From the NCBI GenBank assembly GCA_033002965.1, contig JAURVB010012425.1, positions 62,001 to 126,000 on the forward strand: a stretch of DNA of 64,000 nucleotides, in the 5' to 3' direction. This DNA comes from Piper betle. Lineage: Eukaryota > Streptophyta > Magnoliopsida > Piperales > Piperaceae. The notes below the pieces were generated by a model. It was not told the DNA's origin. It made no database searches and worked only from the letters and a program-made list of their open reading frames with translations. Shown piece after piece: positions 24,812-37,289 of the stretch. The position numbers and the translations under genes are program-made. The stretch's first letter is position 1, and every line of letters begins with the position of its first letter.

Positions 24812-27800
24812 ATGATGCAAGACGGAGCGTCGCCGGACAAGGCCGCCGGCGCCGGGGGTTTCCTGGCGTCGTCGCCGACGAGCTCGAGGTCGGTGACGGA
24901 GACGGTGAACGGATCGCACCGGTTCGTGATCCAGGGGTACTCCCTGGCGAAGGGCATGGGGGTGGGAAAGCACATCGCCAGCGACACCTTCAACGTCGGC
25001 GGCTACGATTGGGCCGTCTACTTCTACCCCGATGGCAAGAACCCCGAGGACAACTCCACCTACGTCTCCGTCTTCATCGCCCTCGCCAGCGACGGCACCG
25101 ACGTCCGCGCCCTCTTCGAGCTCACGCTCCTCGACCAGAGCGGCAAGGGCAAGCACAAGGTCCACAGCCATTTCGACCGATCCCTCGAGAGCGGGCCTTA
25201 TACGCTCAAGTATCGCGGTAGTATGTGGTGAGCAAATTCCGACTATCTTCTTCGGTTCTTCCTCCTCCTTTATTGTTATCCATCATGCATATTGTGGTAT
25301 GTGAAAAAACTAGTAAATCTTTTGTTGGTCATATTATGTGTGTCTTTGCTACACTTTCTGATTATTTGAATTTTGTAAAAGAAGAAGAAGAAAAGTAAGC
25401 TTGAATTGGTGTGTGAAAAAGTTAAGTTAAAGTCTCTCTTTGGTGATATATATTATGTCTGTCTTTGCTTCATTAACTGATTAATTTTGTGGGCGATGAA
25501 AAGGCTAGGAAACTTAATGTATTGGTATTGGTGTGTGAAAAAATTAGAAATTTTTTATTGGTCATATTATATGTGTCTTTGCTTCAGTATCTGATTAATT
25601 TTGTGGACGATGAAAAAGCTAGTTGAAATTCTTTGTTGGTCATAATATGTGTGTCTTTGCTTCAGTATCTGACTAATTTTGTGGGAGAGGAAAAAGCTAG
25701 GAAACTTTATGTGTTGCTCTGTGAAAAAATTAGAAATCTTTGGGCAATATTAAGTGTTTTTACATTAATAGGTCTTTTGAATTTTGTAGCGGAGAAAAAG
25801 CAGGGAAAATTGTGTGACATTATGTATGCTTGCATTAATCTTATCTGATGGATTTCTTTTGAAGAAATCTAGGTAGATTAGGAGCTTGCACTAGAGATTT
25901 GTTGGGTTTTGGCTTGCACAATTTCGGATATTTGTTTAAAAAGTCCAAGTCTGTAATATTAGGTCCATTTTTTATAGCATGTATCTTAGATTAGAACCTT
26001 GTCCCTGGTCTCTTTTTGGGGTGATATGGAAGAATAAGAAAGAGAGGAAGGTGGAGGAGGAGGAGGTGGAGCGAAAAGGTAGCTATTGGGATTGACCTTT
26101 GAAGGGTTTTTTGTGGTTGTATCTATGATGATAAATTTCAGGACAGGTGCTGCTCATTACAATGAAAGTGTGGACTCCATCTAATGTTCTATTTTGGCCT
26201 TGGAAAGCCCGGATTCTTGTTCATTGTGGTTATTTGCATAAACATCTGATGAATTTTGTAGAAAAATTACAATAGAGGAGTCATTATAAGAGACCTGATT
26301 GATTTTGCCTTCTGCAGTTTTGGAATATTGTTGGTACTGGGAAAAATTGGCTTTGAGGTTAAATTTGGTTGGGCAGTTGTTTTTGTTATTGAAAATCTGA
26401 TTGTGCAAATGTGACTCCATCTCTGTTGTAACTATTGATGGTCATTTTTCTTTATATGTAAGTTGAGTGGAATCTGTCCATTTTTCGCTATAAAGGGGGA
26501 TAACTCCTAAACCACTGATAGATAGCATATCTTCATGTCTTTTGGTTTAATTTTAATGGTTAATTTTTGGTTTTGGATGTCATCATACTTAATTGAATTT
26601 TTTCCTTACTTTGAGGTATTTTTCTTACCATTTAATGAGGAATAGTGGTTCACTCTTTGGTAATCCTTTTTTTTTTGGTTGGTATTTCATCCAAGAAAAA
26701 ATCAAATCAAAATAGTAATGGTTGAAAACGTGTGTATGATTTTTGCTGCATTTCAGGGGTTATAAACGCTTTTTCAGAAGAACTATGCTTGAAACGTCAG
26801 ATTATCTCAAGGATGATTGCTTAAAGATTAATTGTACAGTTGGGGTGGTTGTCTCAGCTACAGATTGTTCTAGACTTCATTCTATAAGAGTTCCCGAACC
26901 AGATATTGGATTGCATTTTGGTTTCTTGTTGGAAAATCAGGAAGGTTCTGATGTAGTCTTTAATGTAGCTGGAGAAAAATTTCATGCGCATAGGTTGGTG
27001 TTGGCTGCACGCTCCTCTGTGTTTCGGAGTGGGTTTTATGACAATGAAGATGACCAGTCTATGGAAGAAGTTGTCAGCACAGATCAGGCACCTAAGGTTT
27101 TGGGTGAGTCTAACCAGGAAATTGTTGTTACGGATCTGGAGCCTAAGGTTTTCAAGGTAAGACTTCATGCGTTTACGAAGCTGCCCTAAATAGAATTTTA
27201 GTTAATATTATTACATATGCTGTTACAATCTGATCATTTTTGTGAATGGCTTTTTGTCAATTTGTTGTTTTCCCTCACATTGTTATGAATATTGGTAGTC
27301 AGTCTTTATTGGCCCTGATTAGTGTTTCTTTTACTTGCAGGCCATGCTACACTTCATATACAAAGATACTTTACCAGAAGACGAGGAATCTTCTTTCACT
27401 TAGCTCTAGCTGTGAATCTATTCCTGGCACCAGCTATGGAATTTCTGTAACTGATTCTTTGGTGGCGAAGTTGTTGGCTGCGGCAGACAAGTACGATTTG
27501 GGACGACTTAGACTGATGTGTGAGTCTTATTTGTGCAAGGGGATATCTGTAGACAACGTTGCCAGCATATTGGCGTTGGCAGAACGCTATCATGCAAGTG
27601 AATTAAAAGCTGTTTGTTTGAAATTTACTGCTGAGAACCTTTCAGGTACATAACTTTTATCTCTCACGCCCTCTGTTTTTTCAATCCACTGATTATTATT
27701 GACTGGGTTGCCTAGGAAGATTATTTTCAATACTTATGTATCTCCAGTGTTGAGTGTACCTTTGTTGGCGTATTTTTAGGTTGCTGTTATTTTAATTGGG

Positions 27801-28897
27801 TTTTGCCACCTTCAGCGTGCACTCAGACAAGTTGGGGTTGAATTTAGGAAAATGTAATTTCGTTTTGTTAATGTCGGTCACTAATTCATTAGAAAATATG
27901 TTTACAAGATTATGATTAAATAAAGTAATGTATTTATGAGGATGCAGTATTCTAGTCCTTGGTTAAAGCATATATTTCTGGGATAGTTGTCCATGGTGAA
28001 TCTATCTGTGAATCATTTTGATTAATGTACTGATCCAATTAACTCACTGAATTTCGTGTACAGTTCCCCATGCGCGCCTGAGTACTCTTATTCACTTGCC
28101 TTGCAAGTATTATCTTTACTTCTTAGTTTTTTGGCAACTTGCTTTTTTATTTGGATGTAGGAGTTTTGAACTTTGGATCCTTTGCATGCAGGATTAATGA
28201 ATGTTTTTTGTTCTATAATAGAAGTTAATATGTTGTGTTTTTGACACTTGTGGAAAGAGGTCACTGATTTGAGATGTCATCTTAAGGGTGCCGATAACAT
28301 TCTCGACGTCCGGGAATTATTGGTTTGGTTGTGATACAAAAAGAGTTTCACGTCTTTACCAAGGTCTTCTGTGTCCAAAATAGAGTGATATGCTGTCACC
28401 TATTTCTATGAGGCATCACCTCTAGCTTGCTGTGTAGAAATAGATTCGTACACCTCTCGCATGCTGGGTAGAAATAGATTCGTATTCTTTTTAATTGTGC
28501 ATGTATCTGTATTTTCAGAGAGTTCCAATCACTAGATATTTTGATTTTACTGCGCCAAGGTTTATGGAAGTTTTTTATCGACAGGAACAACGATATAATT
28601 GAATATTCAAGATGCAAGAATGGAGCCTAAGGTTCTAAGCATGTCTACTGCATCTTGCTGTCCAAAGCGACTTTACTAATGTTCTAAATTCGTGTACTTC
28701 TATTTCCAGCCGTCCTTCGGTCCAGTGGCTTCGAATATCTCAGAGAACATTGCCCAGCTCTGCAATCCGAGCTTCTTAAGACAGTGGCGGGCTGCGAGCA
28801 AGAGTGCAGCAGCGGGGGTAAGAGCCGGAGTGTTTGGGCACAGCTGTCCGATGGTGGTGTTGTAAACGAGCGGAGGGTAAGGCCGAGACTTGGTTGA
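24812..28897 (+). CDS. MATH-BTB (BPM) protein, CUL3 ubiquitin-ligase substrate adaptor
   Basis: Four exons: 24812-25227, 26757-27156, 27341-27645 and 28710-28897, about 435 residues, the normal size for plant BPM proteins. The MATH domain (about 28-165) includes [20 protein letters not shown] and [12 protein letters not shown]. The BTB/POZ domain (about 195-325) includes [22 protein letters not shown]-terminal helical region follows with [23 protein letters not shown] proteins bind CUL3 through BTB and substrates through MATH, for example class I HD-ZIP and ERF factors in Arabidopsis; substrates here are unknown. The start MMQDG is the first ATG in frame (a second follows directly). Exon 3 carries one base too many: read from its splice site it stops after EDEESSFT, while the conserved sequence continues in another frame. 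Removing one T from 27394-27396 gives EESSSLSSSCE and restores all phases. Exon 1 is very GC-rich and the later exons are not. Confidence 0.88.
25305..25760 (+). repeat. Imperfect tandem repeat in MATH-BTB intron 1
   Basis: Four related units share the core TATGTGTGTCTTTGCTTCA, followed by CTGATTAATTTTGTGG and then GAAAAAGCTAG or GTGTGAAAAAATTAGAAATC. Cores lie near 25336, 25453, 25568 and 25643. The first three are spaced about 115-117 bp and the last about 75 bp, which points to a deletion in the final unit. The array lies wholly within the intron. Confidence 0.7.
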
Positions 28898-29295
28898 CAT
28901 GAAACCGAAACCATGGGAATAGCTCAAAAAGATTAAAAGGAAAAACACTGATGCTGTACATCTGCTCATTTGAAATGTATTGTAATCTTTTGTTGACAAT
29001 GAATGGAACCTACCATGTTGGTAATGAATTGGACTGATAGTTATTAATACATGAAGGCTTTTTTTGTGTTGCCCAAACAAATACATGTTGCCATTGGCGT
29101 GGCTTCCGTCGTAGAATTCAATTAGCATTAATGGTTCTTGTAAACAGCGTTTAGAGACTTTTAAATGTCTCTTTTATTATTTTGAAGGGTTGAGGAATCT
29201 TGAACGCTTTCTATCTCGTTCAGATTGTTGATAACAATGGTGACAGACATGTCTGGACACAAAGTGGCTCTATCACAAGCCACAAATAGATGAAG
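28898..29295. other. 3' region of the MATH-BTB gene
   Basis: This sequence follows the stop codon and contains AATGAATGG-type AT-rich stretches suitable for a plant 3' UTR, with no further gene. The minus-strand open frames at 28684-29128 are shadows of the last MATH-BTB exon. Confidence 0.45.
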
Positions 29296-29819
29296 TTAGG
29301 GCTGAGCGCGAGTTTAGTTCAAGAGCTCGATTCCAACTCGATTTATTTTAAGTTCGAACTAAAACTCGATTTTAAAAAGCCTGACTTGACTCGATTATGA
29401 TAGAATTGGTTTTAAGTTAAATCAAATTTGATTCGATTCAACTTGATAAAACTCGATTCGCATCGTCTCAATGTCTAATATAAGCTATTAGTAATTTTTT
29501 TCTTAAACAATACATATATAATATCACTAAAAATGATAATTTGGTATAAAAATAATTAAATCTAAGCAATCTAATAATAATTATGACTATCAATTAAAGA
29601 AAATATCATTTATATTTTTACAAAAAATAATTAAAAATATCACATTATAAAAAATAAACTAATTTTTTAAACTCAAACATGACCACTGCTCGACTTAAAA
29701 CTCGAACTAAAATAATTCAACTTAAAACTATATAACGCAAAACTAAATTCATTTATTAAATGAGCTAAATTCAAATTTAGGCAAAATTCGACTCAACTCA
29801 ACTCAAAGCCCAGCCCTAA
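29296..29819. mobile_element. MITE with TTAGGGCTG/CAGCCCTAA ends
   Basis: The element starts TTAGGGCTGAGCGCGAG and ends CTCAAAGCCCAGCCCTAA, giving inverted ends of about 12 bp with one mismatch and extended weaker pairing. The interior is AT-rich with repeated ACTCGATT motifs on both sides that also pair inversely. It has no coding capacity. The outermost bases allow a TA target duplication, but this is ambiguous because TA also belongs to the inverted repeat, so the superfamily is not assigned. Confidence 0.65.
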
Positions 29820-30281
29820 GATTGGCCAATCATCCTAAGACAACTAAAGCTTATTATAGGAGGAACAAGAAGTTGAACATTTGAAGTTGTCTTATGATAT
29901 CTGGTGTTTTGATTAAAATTTTTTTGTTGTTTTAGAAATTTTCGATTCTTCTTTGAAATGAATGTTATATTATTAAAGTTTAAAGTCGTATATGGTTTTT
30001 ATACTTTACTAGAACTGGGAAGAATAATGTTGTCTTATGATACTGTTTTTCATCCCCACCCTTCCCCTTTCTTGCTTTTCCCCTTGCTAACTACCAAGAA
30101 TAATAGAAGACAATATAGCCTTCTATAGAAGGTACAAGTTTTGCCAATTTCTTTTACCTGCATTGGGCCCTTTTACTCCTATCAGGAGCCATGAAATTAT
30201 TGTCTACAAGGGGTTATCTTCTTTTGCACACATCTAGCCTATCCAACAGGGTCTAAAACTCTTACAGAAAGAGTTGCAGAC

Positions 30282-33200
30282 TTAGAATCTCCGCATCTCC
30301 TTTGGTGGCTTGAAGTTCAATGGATGCGTTTCCGGAGTAGCGTTTTCATCTTCTTTCCACATTTTAATGGTTTTGTCGGCTTCACAGGAGACTAGCCGAG
30401 AGCCGGTAATGTCATAACACAAAGCATATATACCAGCTTCACTGTCCAGAGATCCTGAAAATAAATTTTGCTCATTAATTATATATTCAACTCTTTCTAC
30501 TAACCATACCAAAATCACTCGTTTTTCTAGGGTTTTCAATCAAAACCTGGCTGTACAATAGTTTGTGCTTGCTGGAAATTATGGCCACTTTTCCAGTCCC
30601 AATACCAAAGGCTTCCATTGTCACCTTCAAAATCAACCGGGTGAGAAAATTTTACAAAGATAGCCGGCCCTTTAAACTTTCTATGACGCTTATAAGAATA
30701 AGACAATGAGATACTTAGTACACACAGCTCCACAATTTAACAAACAACAAAACACTCAAAACAGCAAGAACAGAAGGCAGCACAGAAATGATGAAAACAT
30801 TTGAAAATGACGAAAGCGACAACAAAAGCAGCCTCAAGCATCATATCAATGAAGTTGTAAAATTGTAGATGATACCTCCAGTTGCCACTACCCCATCAGC
30901 ATTGACTGCCATTGCATTGATGATTGTTTTCTGTTGAGAACTGTTCAAACAAAGCATCCACACAGAAGCGAAACATGTTAGTAAAACTATCAATATAATC
31001 CAAACAGTCCACATAACAAAGCACGTAGAATTTCTACTATCATTTTGTGCATTAGATCTAAACAGCTGCACATCAGATTAAGCAAATATGTTCATTAGAA
31101 CTTACAGCATGTTGTGCAGGAATTCTCCTTTAGGCAAATTGAATTTCTTTATATTATCCGCTGATGCAGATGCAAAACTATGTCTAAAAAAAGAGGAATA
31201 TTTTTAAATATAGTGACCTCACAGGAAAAATCATTGAAAGAGGACCTTGATAGTACTGTACAAATTAAATCAGAAAAATCATATATCACATACTCCGAAG
31301 GATGCAATGCCATTGCCCGTACAGATTTTTTGTGATGAGTAAGGGTTACTGTTGTTTTCCCTGCAAAGGAAACAGAGAAAAGAAACTAATTTAACATGAA
31401 AAGCAATTGGACCTAAAAAATCATTGACTTTTTTCTCTTTAATCATGTCAATTTCTCATTGCAACGAATGAGAGAAGTGGAGTTTAACAAGTATTAAAAT
31501 TAAAAATTGCTTCTGCCATAATCCAGATCATGTATTAAAATTAAAAGTTGCTTCTGCCATAATCCAGAACATTTTGATGAATGGAACTAAACTTAAGCAA
31601 TATTAAAATCATCCTCTGAAAATATTGCAAACCTGCTCCTAAGATCCCAAAACTTGACAGTTGTATCATGGGAGCCAGTAACAACCTGGGGATCCTGCAA
31701 AAAAAAAAGAAAAAAGAAAAAAAAGAGTTCCATTTGTTGGTTAGGATATGGTACAAGGCATCATGATTTTGGTAGAAAAAAACCTTTCATATTCTTTATC
31801 AAAATTCTTTAAATATGCACTAATAGAGAAAGGGCATTAAAAAAACTAATTATCCCAATTCCCACTAAACATGGATAATTTACCACATCGAAATTTCAAT
31901 ATAGAAAAGACCCAATTAGAATCTAAAGATAACAAGTGAGAGAATAATAAACTAGAGTAGCTCACTCCACCCCACTACAGTTTCAGACTCCCACTCAAGG
32001 ATTTGACTAAACAACTCTAAATATGTAGATACAGTCATATCCTCCAATAAATTGTGCTAACAACAGCAGGATAAAAGAAGTGAAGAAAAGAGATGAAAAA
32101 AAACTAAAAACCAGGTTCACAATTAGCCAACGTGAAACAGAGTATAATTTTCTACCATAATAAGCAAAACACGATAGTCAATAACCAAAAGCCTCAATCA
32201 TACTAGTAAACAAATATAAAGCTGGTGTCCATGAGAAAATCCTAAATAACTTGGCTAAAGAGTGATTACTACATAATGGTTATCCATGAACCCTAATATT
32301 GTTTCAAACGTCCCCATGATAACATGACGATGTTGTCATGTGTGCCTTCATAATCAAAAGTGATTATCATACCAATGGACGGGTAAAAACTGAGCAAACT
32401 GTGTTGTCATGCCCAGATAAAGCAAAAATGTGGGCTTTCGTACGTATGTCCCAAACCTGAAAATGCACAAACATAAAATATGTAAAAGGGAAACATCGTT
32501 GGCACAAAAACAAACCTGAAAAGGAAACCAAACACCAATCCTAATAAGAATTACCAGGCCAAACGATAAAACATCAAAATGAGAGATATCTTACCCGACA
32601 AACTGAATCACGTCCTCCAGTAAGTAAAATGTCAAGAGTTGGATGAATAGCTAAGCAATAAACACCACTGAGATGTCCATGATAAGAGCGAATAACCTGA
32701 ACAAAGATTCAGTGAAGAGAAATTGACGAATTTGAACAAAAGAGCACACACCAAAAATTGTTTACCTTGTTCTGCTCAAGATCCCAACATTTAACTTGTT
32801 TGTCATCTCCAGCAGAGAACATATACGTGTAGCGTGGGCTCACAGCAAGACCTACAAACCAAAAAAAAAACAATATGGATAAGCTATCGTACAACATTGA
32901 AAAATGTAAGGGAGAGCCTTTCTACTAATTGGACATTAATAAACATAAAGAAAGAAATTACCTCGAACTTGTTCAATATGCCCAGTTAAAGTTAGCTTCA
33001 ATTTCCCACTTGCAAGGTCCCACAACTAAAAACAAAAAATATATGGGAGAATATAAATGTCGATTTTAATACAATGGAAAGGAGTAGATAAACAAGCAGG
33101 CTCATGGGAGCCCGTAAAAGCTACAGATGTGAGAAAGATTGGACACTTTGCAAGTGGCAGACAAAGCCAAAGAATTAATGGTGATGAATTAGCAAATTGA

Positions 33201-36200
33201 AGATAAGAGTAGTGATACAGTAAACATCTAAAGTCAAGAAGGTTTGGTAGTTCTCAATTAGTAAATCATGAACCCCAATTCTAAAAAATATTACATCAGT
33301 AAGTTATTGCTGAAGATTTTGTATTTTCCTATCTTAGATTTTGCGTTTCTTTGTGCTTTTGAGGCAATCAGCTGCTTTATTGGATGACCGTATCCTCACC
33401 ATATAGGACAACAAAACCAAGGTAATATCAACAGACTCTACACATAGTCATGTTGCCAATACAATAGAACTTTTCAAACATGTGGCATCTACAAGTAGCA
33501 ACCAATTGAATAGGAGAACAGAGCATGTGGACCTGTGGTGAATGTATAACATGGAAAAAGCACACAAAAAATGTACTTAGATTAAAATAAATACAGAAAA
33601 CAAATCAACTCACTATGCTTTCCATCTAAAATGGTGAAGGTCCTTTCATGAGCACAAAGAATTTAAACAAGAAAAGAATTTTCAACACAAAATTGCATGA
33701 ATTATGAAGTACAAAAGAAATAGTTTCTCAAGGAAAAACCTTAATAGTACGATCAGCTGATCCAGTACAAAACCAATCATTGCTTGAATTGAATGCGATT
33801 GATCTCACCCAACCCAAGTGCCCGCTTATTACCTACAAAATTTAAAGATAAGTCAATAAAAATTTGTATAAAAACAATCAGAATGTGAATATGGATTCCT
33901 CAAGACTAATTGAAAAATAGTAACTTAAAATCAATAAAAAAAATAATCACTTGAAAACATTAAAAAAGATGTCAGTATAAAGCCGCCAACCATAAAGCTA
34001 GTAGTGAAAGACATTTCATTTTATAAACAAGGAAACTTCATAATCACCACACTATTATATCTTTTGACAGACATATAAGAAAACCAACGGCATTAAATAA
34101 AATAGACAATAAGGGGAGGTCAAATGGGAATTACATGTGCAGAAGATACATAAAACAACTGAGTTATTGTTAAAAGATGAAAATGACTATCCCATACAAA
34201 ATTTCTTCCTGATCAAAAATAATGTTTAAGGGATAGGAGAGAATCATACGCGATAATTCTTCCAAGGAGGACGCCAGACAGGACGAGGCCATCTACTTGG
34301 TATCCGTTCCATAATAGCAGACGTAGATTGAAACCTAGACATACAAGAGAGCAGGCCACTGTACTCCTTAGTAATTAGATTGTGTAAAAATCAAATATAT
34401 AATGTCCTAATTAAAATAATCAAAACAAAAAGCTAGATTTCAAAGTAGGTAGTCAAATATGCGGCCTATGTGACAACAAAAAAGCAACAGTCAAACCTTT
34501 CGGATGCACTAGGGTTGTTGATTAGAGAGGTTGAGGCACTTTTTCCCGGTGCAGATGCATCATTCCTGCAAAAGTGAATAAATTCACTCACCAGTTCTTA
34601 ATCAAATGAGAAAAGTTTTGACTCGCAGAGAAGGAAGGAAGACATACAATACTTTAGGTTGCTTCAAAGGTACAGGAACAATGGCATTTGAGTTCCCAGG
34701 ATTGTCTGAATTCCCACTATTTTCAGTACCTATCATCAAACCATAAAAGCAAATTTCACCATTAACCACACCAGCATGTACATTCCACTCGATAAAATAA
34801 GAACAGAAACCTTCTTATGCAGGAGCATACATAAGGAAACTATATTATTTACAGTCCAGCTTATTTTAAGAAGAATTTTATTTTAAGCAAAGACTCATTT
34901 TATAATGTTTCTTAGTTGAGTTCACCTAGGAATCACATAAATGGAATAGTATTCTATGAATCTTCTTTTTCAAGTTATCACTAGAATTAGGACTTTACTT
35001 TTAGTTTAGAAATTTTCCATCAAGCCTTCATTGTAAGATGGTTATGATTTGAATAAAGTTCTTAGTTGGTTATCTCTCTTGTTCTTCTTTGATTCGTCTA
35101 TGCTTTCTCCCATTTCATCTAATTCTTATCCCTTGAATTGTTCATCTATGTTCCTGGAGCTAATCCTTCATTATTCATATCTAATGATAAAAAAGACAGC
35201 TTTCCCCTCTCCCCCCAGCTCTGAAGAGATGCCAAATTTGCGTATCCCACACCTAAATAAGCTCAAGTAACAGTTTTTTCCCTACTCAAGTCTCTTCTAA
35301 AGCATTGCGTGGATGTGGCATGCAAAAAACTGTGCAACAGGAAGCAATCGTCCAGATCTATTAAAGGAGGAACTCAGATATACCTGGCAGCACCAAAACA
35401 CCAGAGGATGAGAAAGCTTTATCACCCAGACTTTTAGATGAACTGGGATTTTCATCAGCACCTTGGTTAGACAAATCTTTCACTGCACCATACTCGGCAT
35501 TTACCTTTAAAAGATGAAAAACACACACTCATATACATGCACTATTAGGCTTACAAAGGATTAACTTGGTTTTAAAAAGTCAATTAATGAAACATGGTTT
35601 TAATAATCTCTATTCTCATTCTACTAACCATTGCCAATTTAAACAGTGAATTATCAAACACATCATAAACCAACGGATTTAATATACAGTCAAATTAATC
35701 TATCATAAACTAACTGATCTAATAGACCGTCAAATTAATGGAACATGGTTGCACAAGAAAAACCCAATTCTAATCATATTAACTATTCACATTCAGCTTT
35801 TATCAACCACAAATCATAAGATCCAAATGCCAACATAAGCAATAAACTAACCCACAGACTATGTGATCCCCACTGAAACACAAATCCACACAAGTACAAT
35901 CCTACATTCCACTTCACAACCTAGAGCATGCAACAACCATTATCCAAAAGGAAAATCGGTATTAAAAGCATTAGAAATGATAAACTAACCCGTCGAAATT
36001 AATCTATCACAAACTAACTGATTTCTGATCATATTAACAATAAAAACTCTACTTTATCAACCACACATCATAAGATTAGAAAGCTAAAAGGAATACAACT
36101 AACTAACCGACTTAATATACCGTCAAATTAATCGAACATGGTTGTACAAGGTTCTTAACATATTAACTATTCAAAATCTGAATTATCAACCACATCATAC

Positions 36201-36660
36201 GGTTAACATGCTTTAAAACAAAAAAATAATTCAATTAACTAGCTCACAAGCTTCCTAACAATGGAACTCAATTACTCCCCATCAAAAGACGAACCGCCAC
36301 AATCATACAATACATTCTACTTGAAAACCTTGGTCCATACAACAATCATAATCCAACCTTGAGAGAGAGAAAAACAAAGGATGGGAACTCAAACTAACCT
36401 TGTAGCTCGTCCGAATCCGCTTGCTGCACAAAAAACCGAACAAGAGATGGAAAAATTGAAACTTTCGGATCACAAAAAGCCCAAAACGAACAACGGAAAG
36501 GAGGCGACTTTACAGACCTGTCGGGGTTGGGAGGCACGGGGTGGGCTCGGGCGGGGGAGAAGAAGTCCAGAGCCCGCTTCAACGACTTGAGGCTGAGCTT
36601 CTTCAAACTCTGCGGCTCCACGGGCTCGATCTCCGCCGCCGCCATCGTCGCCCCCGGCAT
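30282..36660 (-). CDS. PRL1: Pleiotropic regulatory locus 1 (PRL1), WD40 protein
   Basis: Seventeen exons: 36660-36518, 36423-36399, 35504-35384, 34729-34648, 34565-34497, 34334-34250, 33832-33740, 33025-32962, 32851-32766, 32696-32595, 32456-32373, 31694-31633, 31360-31294, 31183-31106, 30940-30876, 30624-30547 and 30454-30282. They total 1477 nt, one more than 492 codons; the product is about 491 residues (Arabidopsis 486). The N-terminus has the family motif [17 protein letters not shown]. Seven WD40 repeats follow RIPSRWPRP, with [20 protein letters not shown] and [14 protein letters not shown], and it ends [19 protein letters not shown]1 is a nuclear component of the NineTeen/Prp19 complex in splicing and immunity, and in Arabidopsis also interacts with SnRK1 and DDB1-CUL4. 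The extra base is at the end of exon 12: AGGAGCAG then GT. Without one A the junction reads [14 protein letters not shown], as in the family; as given it shifts frame. Exon 2 is a 25-nt microexon. Confidence 0.93.
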
Positions 36661-36874
36661 CGAACGACGGCGGTTGCTGACCGGCGGCCGGGAAAAGAGC
36701 GGACGCCGCCGACGGCAATGGTCGAAACGAGAGGGGACGAGCAGTCAATGGGTTTGGGTTGAAATTAAATATTATTATATAGTAAACCGGCACTATTTAA
36801 TAAATAAATATATATATATATATATATATTAATAATGCTGCGTTGTCGTCTTTTTATCGTGCACAGTAATCTAA

Positions 36875-37284
36875 CGGCCCACGGGCCTCAAATCCACGGC
36901 CCTACCTACCTGACCCGCCTGTACGCCCGAACCCACTTCCCGCCCGACAGTGCCGCCCGCCCGACCCCTCTTGCTGCCCGCGGTTGGGGCGAGCAGGCGG
37001 GCCGCAGCGGGGTGGTAGGGTTGGTCGGTCGTGGTGGGGGGCTAGGCGCAGGGCCACGGGTAGGGTCCGGTAAGCGGCGCTTGCTAGGGAAGCCCTGGCG
37101 GGGGGGGGGAGCGGTCACAGGGCAGCGGGCGGGATCGGGAGGGCGGCGCTTGCCAGGGGAGTCACGACAGGGGTGGTTGGTCACAGGGCGGCAGGCGGGG
37201 TCAGACGGGCGAGCAACAAGTTTAGGTAGGTCGGACGGGTTAAGCGGGTTGGTGGGTGGGGCTGTGGACTTGAGGCCTGTGGGC
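36875..37284. repeat. GC-rich foldback element
   Basis: The left end (36875-36903) reads CGGCCCACGGGCCTCAAATC and on to CACGGCCC. The right end (37258-37284) is its reverse complement with a few changes (GGGCTGTGGACTTGAGGCC and on). Between them lies a 350-bp GC-rich interior holding two tandem copies of a unit with GGCGCTTGC, GGTCACAGGGC and GGCGGG, at about 37068-37137 and 37143-37200, and a ten-G run near 37102. The long open frames on both strands are products of GC richness. It could be a foldback or MITE-type insertion; no target duplication was recognised. Confidence 0.5.
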
Positions 37285-37289
37285 CTCAT

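Noticed and set aside
24463..25171. Minus-strand open frames of 176 and 203 codons
   Set aside because: They are antisense to the GC-rich first exon of the MATH-BTB gene, whose conserved protein is on the plus strand.
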